Assembly (NCBI RefSeq): GCF_036227125.1
Contig: NZ_CP109435.1
Location: 8,308,001-8,372,000 of the forward strand
Length of the DNA: 64,000 nt
DNA from: Streptomyces sp. NBC_01485
GTDB lineage: Bacteria; Actinomycetota; Actinomycetes; Streptomycetales; Streptomycetaceae
Direction of reading: 5' to 3'
A program made the position numbers and the translations under genes. The number at the start of each line of letters is the position of its first letter. The stretch's first letter is position 1. Of the stretch, positions 43,275-52,111 are shown one piece after another. The notes under the pieces are model-generated. The model had not been told where the DNA came from, searched no databases, and was given only the letters and a program-made list of their open reading frames with translations.

Positions 43275-44123
43275 TCAGCCGCCGACGACCGGATTGACCA
43301 TAGTGCCCACACCTGTCACCTCGGTCCGCAGGACCTTACCCTCGGTGAGGTACAGGCGCGGGGTGCGGCGGACCCCGCAGCCGGCCGGGGTGCCGGTGAA
43401 GATCAGGTCGCCGGGCTCGAACGTCACCCGCTTCGACAGCCAGGCGATCAGCTCGGGCACGCTGAAGATCAGGTCCGAGGTGCGGCCCCGCTGCACCTCG
43501 AGGTCGTCGACCCAGCCGGCCACCTCGATGTCGTCGGGGTCGGCGAACTCGTCGAGCGTCACCAGGTACGGGCCGATCGGGCTGAAGGTGTCGTACGACT
43601 TCGGCAGCGTGAACTGGTTGATCGGCTTGCGCCACTGTTCCCTGCGGTCGCTGACGTCCTGACCCGCGGTGACACCGGCCACGTGGGACCAGGCGTCGGC
43701 CTCGGAGATGTTCTTGCCCTCCTTGCCGATGACGACCACGAGCTCGGCCTCGAAGTCGACCTTGTCGTACTGCGCCTCGACCACGATCGCGTCGTACGGG
43801 CCGACCACCGACGAGGCGAACTTGGCGAACACCGACGGTTCGTCCGGCACGGGGAGGCCTGACTCCTCGGCGTGCGCACGGTAGTTCAGGGCGACGCCGA
43901 TGGCCTTGTACGGCTTGGCGACACGGCCCAGGTCGGCCGGTGCGAACGGCTTCCAGTCCGCCTCCGCGGCCTGCTCGGCGAGGGCGCGCAGCTCGTCGTG
44001 GAGGGCGAGGTCGGAGAGCACCTCCAAGCGGGGCTCGATCGCTCCCTTGCTGGCGTCCGCGATGTCGAGGGCGCGGTCGTCCCGGACGACCACGGGGCGT
44101 CCGGCGAGGTTGGCGAGCTTCAT
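43275..44123 (-). CDS. Fumarylacetoacetate hydrolase-family protein
   Basis: 282 residues. The C-terminal FAH domain is complete: GVALNYRAHAEESG, metal ligands in VDFEAELVVVIGK and VTAGQDVSDRREQW, substrate-loop KSYDTFSPIGPYLV, and FTGTPAGCGV. The N-terminal 65 residues form the small cap typical of 2-hydroxyhepta-2,4-diene-1,7-dioate isomerase and acylpyruvase relatives. It likely hydrolyses or isomerises the product of extradiol ring cleavage made by the divergent dioxygenase gene. It lies 64 bp after the CMD gene and 35 bp before MarR. Confidence 0.93.
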   Translation of the reverse strand: MKLANLAGRPVVVRDDRALDIADASKGAIEPRLEVLSDLALHDELRALAEQAAEADWKPFAPADLGRVAKPYKAIGVALNYRAHAEESGLPVPDEPSVFAKFASSVVGPYDAIVVEAQYDKVDFEAELVVVIGKEGKNISEADAWSHVAGVTAGQDVSDRREQWRKPINQFTLPKSYDTFSPIGPYLVTLDEFADPDDIEVAGWVDDLEVQRGRTSDLIFSVPELIAWLSKRVTFEPGDLIFTGTPAGCGVRRTPRLYLTEGKVLRTEVTGVGTMVNPVVGG

Positions 44124-44187
44124 GCGGCTTCTTCCTTACTGCTGGTCCATGGCCGGTCTGCTGGTCTACGGCTGGTCGAGGACCGGT

Positions 44188-44769
44188 CTACGGCCGGTCG
44201 ACGGGCTGGGGGAGGGGCAGGGCGAGGTCGCCCTCCACCTGGACGCCCAGGGTGTTGATGACGGTGGCGATGGTGAGGTACTGGCCGACGGTGTAGAGGA
44301 CGTCGATGACCTGCTCGACGCTCAGGTGGTCGGTCAGCCGGCCCCACAGCTCGTCGTCCACGCCCTGGCGGTCCAGGAGCGAGTCGGTGGCGGTGAGCAG
44401 CACCTGGTCGAGCTCGTCCAGCCCGGCCCAGTCGCCGTTCACGGCGGCCAGGATCGTGTCGTCGGTGAGTCCGGCGCGGCGGGCGATCCGTACGTGCTGG
44501 TCCCACTCGTACGCGGCCTGCGCACGGGCCGCGATCCTGAGGATCATCAGCTCCCGGGACGGCAGCGGCAGGGTGTTCTTCCCCAGGACGTGGTTGCCGA
44601 AGACGACGAAACGGCGCAGCGCGTCCTCGTGGTGCGCCAGGGTCGCCCAGATCGTGTAGATCCGGCCGTCCTGATCGCGGTAGGGCGCCAGTGACGCCAG
44701 TGTCTTCTCGTGCAGCTCGCTCTCGTCGCGTGGCAGCACGCGGGCCTTCTCTGGCACTTCTGCCGGCAT
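44188..44769 (-). CDS. Carboxymuconolactone decarboxylase (AhpD-like) family protein
   Basis: 193 residues, all-helical. The CMD core includes SRELMILRIAARAQAAYEWD followed by QHVRIARRAGLTDDTI. It has Glu and His at the positions common in this family but lacks the AhpD C-x-x-C pair, so peroxidase activity is unlikely. It is the first gene of the CMD-FAH-MarR string and divergent from the extradiol dioxygenase gene, sharing the MarR-type site. A role in processing the ring-cleavage product is probable but unproven. Confidence 0.9.
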   Translation of the reverse strand: MPAEVPEKARVLPRDESELHEKTLASLAPYRDQDGRIYTIWATLAHHEDALRRFVVFGNHVLGKNTLPLPSRELMILRIAARAQAAYEWDQHVRIARRAGLTDDTILAAVNGDWAGLDELDQVLLTATDSLLDRQGVDDELWGRLTDHLSVEQVIDVLYTVGQYLTIATVINTLGVQVEGDLALPLPQPVDRP

Positions 44770-44813
44770 CGGAGACCTCCTCGGCTCGATGGCGTCAACG
44801 TATTCGTATGAGT

Positions 44814-44835
44814 CTTGACCGTCAAGGGTCTAACA
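44814..44835. promoter_or_regulatory. MarR-type operator between CMD and extradiol dioxygenase genes
   Basis: CTTGACCGTCAAG (44814-44826) is a perfect palindrome about its central C. The longer block ACCGTCAAGGGTCTAACA (44818-44835) repeats the element upstream of the cupin-P450 operon with two mismatches. TTGACC could also act as a -35 box for the dioxygenase gene. Confidence 0.65.
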
Positions 44836-44850
44836 AATATCGTCCTCGTC

Positions 44851-45711
44851 ATGACGATCCAGAGCCTTGGGTATGTGGGCATCGGTGCGCCCGACCCGAC
44901 AGCATGGGCGGAGTACGCCCGCAACGTGATAGGCCTCGCGGTCGAGCCCGGGGACTCCGAGGGCCCCGTGCGCTACCGGCTGCGGATGGACCAGCACCCC
45001 TTCCGCATGTGGCTGACCGAGGCGCCGACAGGCGGTGTGACGGTCATCGGGTGGGAGGTCCGTGACCCGGCGGCGATCGACGAGACGACGGTGCGCCTCA
45101 AAGAGGCCGGCGTCGACGTGTCGGTCGGCACCGACGAGGAGTGCCAGGACCGGCAGGTGGCCCGGATGGTGCACTTCACCGGCCCGCTCGGCATCCGCAC
45201 CGAGCTGTTCTGCGGCCGCCGGCTGGCCTCCAGCCAGTTCGTGTCACCGCTCGGCGTCGACTTCGTGACCGGGGAGCAGGGGCTCGGGCACGTGGTGATG
45301 AAGACACCGCACGTGCAGGAGGCGGTGGACTTCTACTGCGACGTCCTGGGGTTCCGGCTCAGCGACACCGCCGACTACCCCTGGGGCACCTTCCACTTCC
45401 TCGGCTGCAACCCGCGCCACCACAGCATCGCCTTCATCCGCTCGTTCAAGAACGAGGGCACCCACCACATCCTGTGCGAGGTGACCAGCCCGGACGAGGT
45501 CGGCCGCGCCCTCGACCGCACGCGTGAGCACGACGTGAAACTCATGGCCACGCTCGGCAAGCACGCCAACGACGGGATGTTCTCCTTCTACATGACCTCG
45601 CCGGCCGGATTCGGCATCGAGATCGGCGCGGGCGGCGTGCAGGTCGACGAGAGCACCTGGGTCAGCCGGGTCTACACCGCCGACATCTGGGGCCACCACC
45701 CGGCCGACTGA
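44851..45711 (+). CDS. Type I extradiol ring-cleavage dioxygenase (BphC/catechol 2,3-dioxygenase type)
   Basis: 286 residues, a two-module VOC protein. The C-terminal module carries the three Fe(II) ligands: His in GLGHVVMKTP, His in PRHHSIAFI and Glu in FGIEIGAGG. The conserved second-shell His and Tyr lie in NEGTHHILCE and MFSFYMTSPAG. The N-terminal module (GYVGIGAPDPTAWAEYARNV) lacks the ligands, as usual. It should open a catechol-type ring next to the diol. A 3-bp upstream in-frame extension is unlikely; the ATG at 44851 follows the operator closely. It faces the CMD-FAH-MarR string. Confidence 0.93.
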   Translation: MTIQSLGYVGIGAPDPTAWAEYARNVIGLAVEPGDSEGPVRYRLRMDQHPFRMWLTEAPTGGVTVIGWEVRDPAAIDETTVRLKEAGVDVSVGTDEECQDRQVARMVHFTGPLGIRTELFCGRRLASSQFVSPLGVDFVTGEQGLGHVVMKTPHVQEAVDFYCDVLGFRLSDTADYPWGTFHFLGCNPRHHSIAFIRSFKNEGTHHILCEVTSPDEVGRALDRTREHDVKLMATLGKHANDGMFSFYMTSPAGFGIEIGAGGVQVDESTWVSRVYTADIWGHHPAD

Positions 45712-45768
45712 CGGCCACGGCCCGCCCTCCCGTCACTTCCGCGTCCTCCGACGAAAGCAGCCGCACCC

Positions 45769-47322
45769 ATGCTCCAGAGTTATCTGCAGGACACCTGGGT
45801 CACTCCCACGGCCACCGCCGACGACACGGCGGCCGACGTACGCGACGCGGTCACCGGAGAGTTCGTCTGCCGGGTCTCCTCCGCGGGCCTCGACCTGGCT
45901 GGGGCGTTCGACCACGCCCGCCGCGTCGGCGGCCCCGCGCTGCGCGCCCTGACGTTCCACCAGCGCGCCGACCTCCTGGACACCGTCGCCGCGGCCGTCC
46001 GCGCCCGCCGCGAGGAGCTCTACACCCTCTCCGCCCGCGCCGGCGCCACCCTGAACGACGCCCGCTACGACGTCGACGGCGGCATCCGCGTCCTGCGCGA
46101 CTACGCCGCCCGCGCACGGGCCGAACTCCCCGACGCGCCGCACCTGGTGGAGGGCCCCGCCGAACGTCTCGCCCGGGGCGAGGACTTCCTGGGCGCCCAC
46201 CTGGTCACGCCCTCCCCGGGCCTGATGCTCCAGGTGAACGCATTCAACTTCCCCGTGTGGGCGCCCCTGGAGAAGCTGGCGCAGGCCGTGCTCGCGGGCA
46301 TGCCGAGCGTGGTGAAGGCGGCCACCCCGACCTCGTACCTCACCGAGCACCTGGTCCGGATCGTCGCCGCGGCCGGTGTCCTGCCGCCCGGGGCGCTGCA
46401 ACTCGTCGTCGGCTCGGTGCGGCCCGCGCTCGGTCTGCTCGGCGAACAGGACGTCCTGTCCTTCACCGGCTCCGCCGCCACCGCCGAGACCCTGCGCACG
46501 CATCCGAACGTGGTGGCCCGCTCGGTCCGCTTCAACGCGGAGGCGGACTCCGTCAACTCGATCGTGCTCGCCCCGGACGTCACCCCCGGCACCCCGCTCT
46601 TCGACGCGTTCGTGCGCGAGGTGGTGACCGAGATGACGGTCAAGGCGGGCCAGAAGTGCACCGCGATCCGCCGGGTCCTCGTCCCCGGCGCCCACGAGTC
46701 CGCCGCCCTCGACGCGATCTCCGCCGGGCTGGCCGGCGTCGTCATCGGCGACCCCGCCGCCGAGGGCGTCACGATGGGCGCGGTCGTCAGCCTCGCGCAG
46801 CGCGACGACGTCCGCCGGGCCGTGCGCAGGATCGCCGAGTCGGGCCGCTTCGTGCACGGCGACCCGGAGAAGGTGCGCGTCCTGGACGCCGACCCCGAGC
46901 GGGGCGCCTTCCTCGACACCCTCCTCGTCTCCGCCGACCCGGACGCCGCCGCACCCCACGAGGTCGAGCCGTTCGGCCCGGCGGCGACCGTCCTGGCGTA
47001 CCGCGACACCGGGCACGGCGCGGACCTGGTGGCCCGGGGACGCGGCAGCCTCGTCGCCTCGGTCGTCAGCGACGACCTCGCCTGGACGACCGCCTTCGTG
47101 CGGGAGGCGGCACCATGGCACGGCCGCCTCCACCTCCTGGACTCGGCGAACATGGCGCAGACCACGGGCCACGGCTCACCCCTGCCGGCGCTCCGCCACG
47201 GCGGCCCCGGACGGGCCGGCGGAGGATCGGAGATGGCCGGAACCAGGGGAGTCCTGGACCTCATGCAGCGGACCGCGGTGCAGGGATCGCGCCGGATGCT
47301 GGACTCACTGGGCGGCGCGTAG
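45769..47322 (+). CDS. PaaZ/BoxD-type aldehyde dehydrogenase (no MaoC domain)
   Basis: 517 residues. It follows the PaaZ N-terminal ALDH layout: MLQSYLQDTWV start, GLMLQVNAFNFPVWAPLEKL, LVVGSVRPALG, catalytic Glu in RFNAEADSVNSIV and nucleophile Cys in VKAGQKCTAIRR. E. coli PaaZ is a fusion with a C-terminal enoyl hydratase; here only the dehydrogenase half exists, as in BoxD of benzoyl-CoA epoxidation. It would oxidise a CoA-linked semialdehyde. It is 57 bp downstream of the extradiol dioxygenase gene and is followed by a strong terminator. Confidence 0.92.
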   Translation: MLQSYLQDTWVTPTATADDTAADVRDAVTGEFVCRVSSAGLDLAGAFDHARRVGGPALRALTFHQRADLLDTVAAAVRARREELYTLSARAGATLNDARYDVDGGIRVLRDYAARARAELPDAPHLVEGPAERLARGEDFLGAHLVTPSPGLMLQVNAFNFPVWAPLEKLAQAVLAGMPSVVKAATPTSYLTEHLVRIVAAAGVLPPGALQLVVGSVRPALGLLGEQDVLSFTGSAATAETLRTHPNVVARSVRFNAEADSVNSIVLAPDVTPGTPLFDAFVREVVTEMTVKAGQKCTAIRRVLVPGAHESAALDAISAGLAGVVIGDPAAEGVTMGAVVSLAQRDDVRRAVRRIAESGRFVHGDPEKVRVLDADPERGAFLDTLLVSADPDAAAPHEVEPFGPAATVLAYRDTGHGADLVARGRGSLVASVVSDDLAWTTAFVREAAPWHGRLHLLDSANMAQTTGHGSPLPALRHGGPGRAGGGSEMAGTRGVLDLMQRTAVQGSRRMLDSLGGA

Positions 47323-47350
47323 CGGCACCGGAGGACGAGAGGAACAGGCG

Positions 47351-47389
47351 GAGGCCGCCCCGTGGGATCTGGGATCACGGGGCGGCCTC
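47351..47389 (+). terminator. Terminator after aldehyde dehydrogenase gene
   Basis: Perfect 14-bp arms (GAGGCCGCCCCGTG at 47351-47364, complement at 47376-47389) with an 11-nt loop lie 29 bp after the stop codon. It closes the dioxygenase-dehydrogenase transcript. Confidence 0.85.
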
Positions 47390-47473
47390 TCCATGTACAC
47401 CTCACCCCCCAGGTGATACGCCACGACCAGCCGGGCGTGCGCACAGGCGCTGCCGACGGAGAAGGGACGTGGG

Positions 47474-47974
47474 ATGAGCGAGGCTTCGGACACCGCTCTG
47501 CTGCTCGTACGGGTCGTACTCGGCGTGGTCATGGTGGTCCACGGCTGGAACCACTGGCGCGGCGGCGGAGGCATCACCGGCACGGCGGGCTGGTTCGGCG
47601 GCCTCGGCCTCACCCGCCCACGCCTCCAGGCCTGGCTGAGCGTCCTCACCGAACTGGGCGCCGGGACCCTGCTGTTGGCCGGCTTCCTCACGTCCCTGGC
47701 CTGCGCGGCGGTGCTGTCCGTGATGCTGGTGGCCGGACTGCTCGCCCACCGGCGCAACGGGTTCTTCGTCTTCAAGGAGGGCTACGAGTACGTCCTCGTC
47801 CTGGGCGTCCTCGCGGTGGCGCTGGGAGCGTGGGGGCCGGGGAAGTACGCGATCGACGAGGCCGCGGACATCAGCGTGACCGGATGGGCGGGTGCGGGAG
47901 TGGTGCTCGGGGTGGGGGGCATGGCTACGGCTGGGTTGTTGGCGGTGTTCTGGCGGCCGCAGAAGGCTGGTTGA
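47474..47974 (+). CDS. DoxX-family membrane protein
   Basis: 166 residues with four hydrophobic helices. The DoxX signature is clear: LLLVRVVLGVVMVVHGWNHW, then GTAGWFGGLGLTRPRL, ELGAGTLLLAGF and a final FKEGYEYVLVLGVLAVAL. DoxX-like proteins act in thiol/redox or quinone processes at the membrane, but function here is unknown. It stands alone after the catabolic terminator and ends 23 bp from the convergent NACHT gene. Confidence 0.88.
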   Translation: MSEASDTALLLVRVVLGVVMVVHGWNHWRGGGGITGTAGWFGGLGLTRPRLQAWLSVLTELGAGTLLLAGFLTSLACAAVLSVMLVAGLLAHRRNGFFVFKEGYEYVLVLGVLAVALGAWGPGKYAIDEAADISVTGWAGAGVVLGVGGMATAGLLAVFWRPQKAG

Positions 47975-47997
47975 GGAGCAGGGGTGCCGACTCAGGT

Positions 47998-50900
47998 TCA
48001 CTGCAGCCCGGACTGCTGGGCGGGGGAGGTGTCGGCGCCGGTGATCCTGGAGTCGTTGTGCGCGAACCCGTTGATGCTGATGCGCAGGTGGGGAGCGATT
48101 TCCCATCCCTCCAGGTTCACCAGTGTCTTGCCGCCCGGCACTGACCAGAGCGTGAGTTCGAGCAGGGCGGGAAACGCCGACAACAACTCCGAGAGGACGA
48201 CGCGCTGCGGAGCGTCGTCGAGGAGGAGGAACAAGTGGGTCACTCCGGGATGTACGGGAGTCGGCGGCAGCACGTAGTCGGAATGTGATGCCAGGAGCAG
48301 GTGGGTGAGGGCGGGGAGGGCGGCGAGCGTACGCATCCCCGCCTCGACCTGACCGTAGAGGGCCAGGTGGCTCAGGCTTGTCCAGTCGGCCGTGTGCTCG
48401 GCCCAGTCGGCGGGCAGGCCGACGAGGGACAGTTCTTGCAGATGGGGAAGTGCGGGCAGGGTGACGCGCACCTTGCCGATGTACTCGGACCAGTAGAAAT
48501 CGGAGGAGTTGAGGCGTCCGTTGAACAGCGCTCTGACGGGGGAGGAAGGGCTTCCGAGGTTCAGGCTGGACAGACTCCGCACGCTGTGCAGTGGAGCGAG
48601 CGACACCTTGCCCCAGAGCATGCCCCTGTCGAGATGCAGAGAATCGACGGTGTGCTCGTTCGCGAAGACGGCGATTTCCGCCGACGGAAGGCGGTTGGTC
48701 ACTCTGAGTCTGCTGACGTGACCGATGCCCCGCCCTTGGGTGAGCTGTTCGCCCTGGGAGATCGGCAGGACGCTGACGTCCAGACCGGCGAGCATCTCGT
48801 CGGCGAACTCCTGGCCGGGAAAGTCCGTCCAGGCATTGGCGAGATTGCGGGACAAAGCTGTGCGCCGATCAGCCGGGATGGTCGCGAGGAAACGCAGGGC
48901 TTCGGGGCCGCCGATCCGCCTGGCCAGCAGGATGAGGTCGTAGGACGCGAGGGGTTCTTTCCAGGTGAAGCCTCGTTGCAGCTCCGCCAGCAGATCGGGC
49001 CCCACGGCCGCGAACTCGTCCAAGGACGCCTGTACGGAGAGGACGTCGCCCCGAAAGGACTTGGCAACCCCCGAGACCAGCACCCGCCGGTCCTCCTCGG
49101 ACATCTGCACCGCATACGGAATGCACGCGGCGGCAGCCATCCGCATGCGTTTCTTCTGCTTCCGGTTGGTCACCAACCGCAGCTTCTTGCGGAACTGTGA
49201 GACGAATTCATGGGTGTCGGCCAGACTGCACTGGCTCATGGCGAAGCGCAGGATGTCGTCCCAGCTCTCGTCCCCGGCGTGGCCGGCCAGTTGGCCGAAG
49301 GCGCGCTGGGCGACCATGTCGGTGGCCGCGAGGTAGTCCTGGAAGGTGCGGTGGCTGAAGCGCAGGGTGTCCTCGCTCGGCGCGACGAGCAGCCCGCTCC
49401 GCTCGTGCAGGGCCTTGCGGATCTCCTCGGGAGTGTGGGTACCGGCTTCGTGGCCGAGGCTGCGCAGCCGCTCCCGGACCTTGTCGTCGAAGCGGTCCAG
49501 GGTGATCTCCCGTTCGCCCTCGGTCGTCAGGTATCCGGCCACCCAGGACAGGATCGCGCGGCGCTGGTCCACGTCCACTTCGGGCAGCGGGTCCGGGACC
49601 TTGCGATCCGCGTCGCGCAGGCCGAGCATCATGTCGACGGTCTTGGCGTACAACTCCTGCCGGAAACGCGGCAGTCGGGCGCCGTGCACCTCGTGGAGCT
49701 TGCACAGGACGGCGCACAACAACGGGGTGGCGGCGAGCGTCGAGAGATCGTGGGACTCGTCGATGCGGCTGATCAGTTTGGTCTCGAGCTCGGTCAGCCG
49801 GGTGATGCGGCGCTCACGCTCCTCGTCGTCGAGGTGGGGGGCCGCGACGCCGAGGATGGCCGCGGCATGCCACTTGTGGATGAGCTCAGCGCGCTGCTCC
49901 TTGTTGAGCTCAAGGAGTTTGAGCTCGACGAAGCCGAGTTTCGGCGGCGGGCTCCAGCGCAGGAGTGCCTCGGGCCGCCCGGTGACGATCACGGGCAGGT
50001 CATGGAAGTCCCTCAGCAGTCTGCTGACCCAGGCCAGAACTCCGTCGCGATGGGACTCCAGCACCTCGTCCAGTCCGTCCACGAGGAGGAGCGCCCGGTT
50101 CTGCTCCAGGACGCGGCGGATCCACCCGTCCGGGAGCGGGGCGGCGGTGGCCATCCGGTTGAACCGGAGGAACTCCTCGGGTGCGGGCGGAACGCCGTCC
50201 CGCCCCTCCTCCTGCTTCCACCGGGGCGCGTACATGTCGCGCAGGCGGATGAGGAAGGGCACCCGGTGGTTGAACGGCTCCAGAGGGCCCTTGCAGGAGT
50301 TGCGTGCCATGGAGACGGTCAGCCATTCGAGCAGGGTGGACTTGCCCGCCCCCGGATCGCCGCGCAGCAGAAGACGGGGGTTCTTCGGAATCAGCTGCTC
50401 CACCGGCCTCGACTGGTCGATGGACGACAGCCCCAGGGTGGTCAGACCGGCGTCGAGGCTGACGTAGGCGTGCTCGATGCCGATGTCGTCGTCGAGGTGC
50501 CCGTGCCTGCCCAGGCCGAACAGCTCGATGTGCCCGTAGCGGCGGATCACGTCCTTGCGGTACGCGTCCAGGAACGCGGCATCCCTGGCGTCCGCCTCGG
50601 TGAGCGGGTCCGGCACCCGGAACACGGCGTCGGCCAGCGGCGAGGCCTCGAAGAAGGCGCCGATCGGAGCGGCCTCCAGCCGGGAGTGGTTCCAGCCGGC
50701 CGAGTCACGGACGATGACGCCCACCAGCCAGCGGCCCGCGTGGAAGACCGGCGCTCCCGACATGCCGCTCCACGGCTTGGCGCCCTCCGGTGGATGACTC
50801 TCCACCTCAAGGGAGAGGTAGCCGTGGCGGTCGGCGGTGTTCGGCGCGATCCGGAAGGCCGCCTCCAGCGGAGCGGCACCACGGGCAGGCCTCGTCATGA

Positions 50901-51231
50901 CCCCCGGCAGGCCGAGGGCCGAGCAGTCGCCGAACCGGGTGTCGGGCGCCAGATCGGCCATCGGCACGGGAGACAGGTCGCCGGGTTCGGCGAGATCCTC
51001 GGCAAGGTGCAGGAACGCGACATCGCTCTTGACGCCCACCACCTCGGCCGGACTGCTCCCGAGCGTCGACAGGCGGCACACGCGCAACTCGCCCGGCGGC
51101 ACGTCTGAGACGACATGCCCGGCCGTCAGGACCAGGCGCGGGTTGAGGAGGTAGCCGCTGCCGCGCACCTGGTCACCGGATGTGGTGACGGCGACCAGGT
51201 GGGCCCGGCTCGGATGCCGAGGAGCGTTCAC
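47998..51231 (-). CDS. Trypsin-NACHT NTPase (bacterial NLR-type conflict protein)
   Basis: 1,077 residues. Residues 1-200 form a trypsin-like protease with the whole triad: His39 (LTAGHVV), Asp70 (KSDVAFLHL), Ser158 (GMSGAPVF). From about 285 there is a NACHT domain: Walker A GDPGAGKSTLLEW, Walker B LLLVDGLDEVLE, then IVTGRPEAL, a helical lid and FSHRTFQDYLAA. The C-terminal 300 residues have leucine-rich motifs (LQELSLVGLP, LTHLLLASHS), probably the sensor. Kaur, Burroughs, Iyer and Aravind described such regulated NTP-dependent conflict systems. GTG overlaps the trypco2 stop by 4 bp. It probably detects an invader and triggers proteolysis or death; the trigger is unknown. By eye the region is less GC-rich than its flanks, suggesting transfer. 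Confidence 0.92.
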   Translation of the reverse strand: MNAPRHPSRAHLVAVTTSGDQVRGSGYLLNPRLVLTAGHVVSDVPPGELRVCRLSTLGSSPAEVVGVKSDVAFLHLAEDLAEPGDLSPVPMADLAPDTRFGDCSALGLPGVMTRPARGAAPLEAAFRIAPNTADRHGYLSLEVESHPPEGAKPWSGMSGAPVFHAGRWLVGVIVRDSAGWNHSRLEAAPIGAFFEASPLADAVFRVPDPLTEADARDAAFLDAYRKDVIRRYGHIELFGLGRHGHLDDDIGIEHAYVSLDAGLTTLGLSSIDQSRPVEQLIPKNPRLLLRGDPGAGKSTLLEWLTVSMARNSCKGPLEPFNHRVPFLIRLRDMYAPRWKQEEGRDGVPPAPEEFLRFNRMATAAPLPDGWIRRVLEQNRALLLVDGLDEVLESHRDGVLAWVSRLLRDFHDLPVIVTGRPEALLRWSPPPKLGFVELKLLELNKEQRAELIHKWHAAAILGVAAPHLDDEERERRITRLTELETKLISRIDESHDLSTLAATPLLCAVLCKLHEVHGARLPRFRQELYAKTVDMMLGLRDADRKVPDPLPEVDVDQRRAILSWVAGYLTTEGEREITLDRFDDKVRERLRSLGHEAGTHTPEEIRKALHERSGLLVAPSEDTLRFSHRTFQDYLAATDMVAQRAFGQLAGHAGDESWDDILRFAMSQCSLADTHEFVSQFRKKLRLVTNRKQKKRMRMAAAACIPYAVQMSEEDRRVLVSGVAKSFRGDVLSVQASLDEFAAVGPDLLAELQRGFTWKEPLASYDLILLARRIGGPEALRFLATIPADRRTALSRNLANAWTDFPGQEFADEMLAGLDVSVLPISQGEQLTQGRGIGHVSRLRVTNRLPSAEIAVFANEHTVDSLHLDRGMLWGKVSLAPLHSVRSLSSLNLGSPSSPVRALFNGRLNSSDFYWSEYIGKVRVTLPALPHLQELSLVGLPADWAEHTADWTSLSHLALYGQVEAGMRTLAALPALTHLLLASHSDYVLPPTPVHPGVTHLFLLLDDAPQRVVLSELLSAFPALLELTLWSVPGGKTLVNLEGWEIAPHLRISINGFAHNDSRITGADTSPAQQSGLQ

Positions 51232-51566
51232 GGAACGAGACGGTGACCGGCGTCGGTGTTGCGGATCTCGGGGCTCTCACCCGTCGAGGCGAGGATCGGG
51301 GTGAGGTTGAGCGTCACCCGGTGGGTCTGTGCGTTCGACCACCTGCCCTCGGCGCCCGCGGTGACGACCCATGCCTTCACCCCGCCCTGGACGGTGCGGT
51401 CCTTGGTCAGCGCCACGGTGAACTCCAGTTGGATCGGACCGACCTGGAAGCGGATATCGGAGCCGGGGTCCGTGGCGGCGGCCTCGGTGATCTGGGTGCG
51501 CAGGGCCTGGACGGCCGAGACCAGGTCGATCGAGAGGGCCGCGTCGTCGTCGGGCGGGTTAGCCAT
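51228..51566 (-). CDS. Trypsin-co-occurring domain (trypco2-like) protein
   Basis: 112 residues. It fits the small trypco2 domain: IDLVSAVQALRTQITEAAAT, then DIRFQVGPIQLEFTVALTKD, a VKAWVVTAGAEGRW strand and THRVTLNLTPIL. This domain is named for its repeated genomic pairing with trypsin-fold conflict proteins. The partner trypsin-NACHT gene starts inside its stop codon (GTGA), so expression is tightly tied. It may bind or restrain the protease domain; that role is inferred. Confidence 0.85.
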   Translation of the reverse strand: MANPPDDDAALSIDLVSAVQALRTQITEAAATDPGSDIRFQVGPIQLEFTVALTKDRTVQGGVKAWVVTAGAEGRWSNAQTHRVTLNLTPILASTGESPEIRNTDAGHRLVP

Positions 51567-52111
51567 GGTGGGTCAACTCCCTTGATGCTCAAGCGGCATG
51601 AAGTTCAGCGCTGCCCGACATCATGCTGCACGGCACCCCCTCTGAGCAGGAGGATCCGACATTTCCCGGCACGCCCTGCACCTGGCACACCCCGGCACCC
51701 GGTGCCCACCCGCTACTCACCGAGTGCCTGCCCGGTACCCGCCCGGTACCCACCTGGTGGACGCCCCCTTGACGGGCGCTGCGGGCGGATCGACACTCGA
51801 TCCGGGAATCCTAGTGAACAGGTAGGGAAGCAATGGGGCGCCAAGAGCCGGTCACCAGCCGAGTGAGCCGTACGGCGTGGTCGTCGCCCCTTCTCACCTC
51901 CCGCCGTCACATCGACCTGCAGCGCGTCTGCAGCGCGATCCCCCTGGGCTGAGCTCAGGCCCGTTCCCGCGCCGCCCCCCGGCACCGCATGGTCCGGCAC
52001 CGCACAGTCCGGCGCGCGCGGACGAGTGCCACGCCCCCGCCCTGCCCCGCCCCGCCCGACGTCGCAACCGCCGCGCGCACGTCCTCAGCGCGCCCGCCCC
52101 CGGGGAGAGAC
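51567..52111. other. 545-bp non-coding region with palindrome and short repeats
   Basis: No supported gene lies between the trypco2 start and the GST-like gene. CGGATCGA (51786-51793) and TCGATCCG (51797-51804) form a perfect 8-3-8 palindrome suited to a dimeric repressor. GCCCGGTACCC is repeated at 51729-51750, and TGCAGCGCG is repeated near 51918-51938. A TTGACG at 51769 could be a -35 box for rightward transcription, but no good -10 is seen. Confidence 0.5.
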
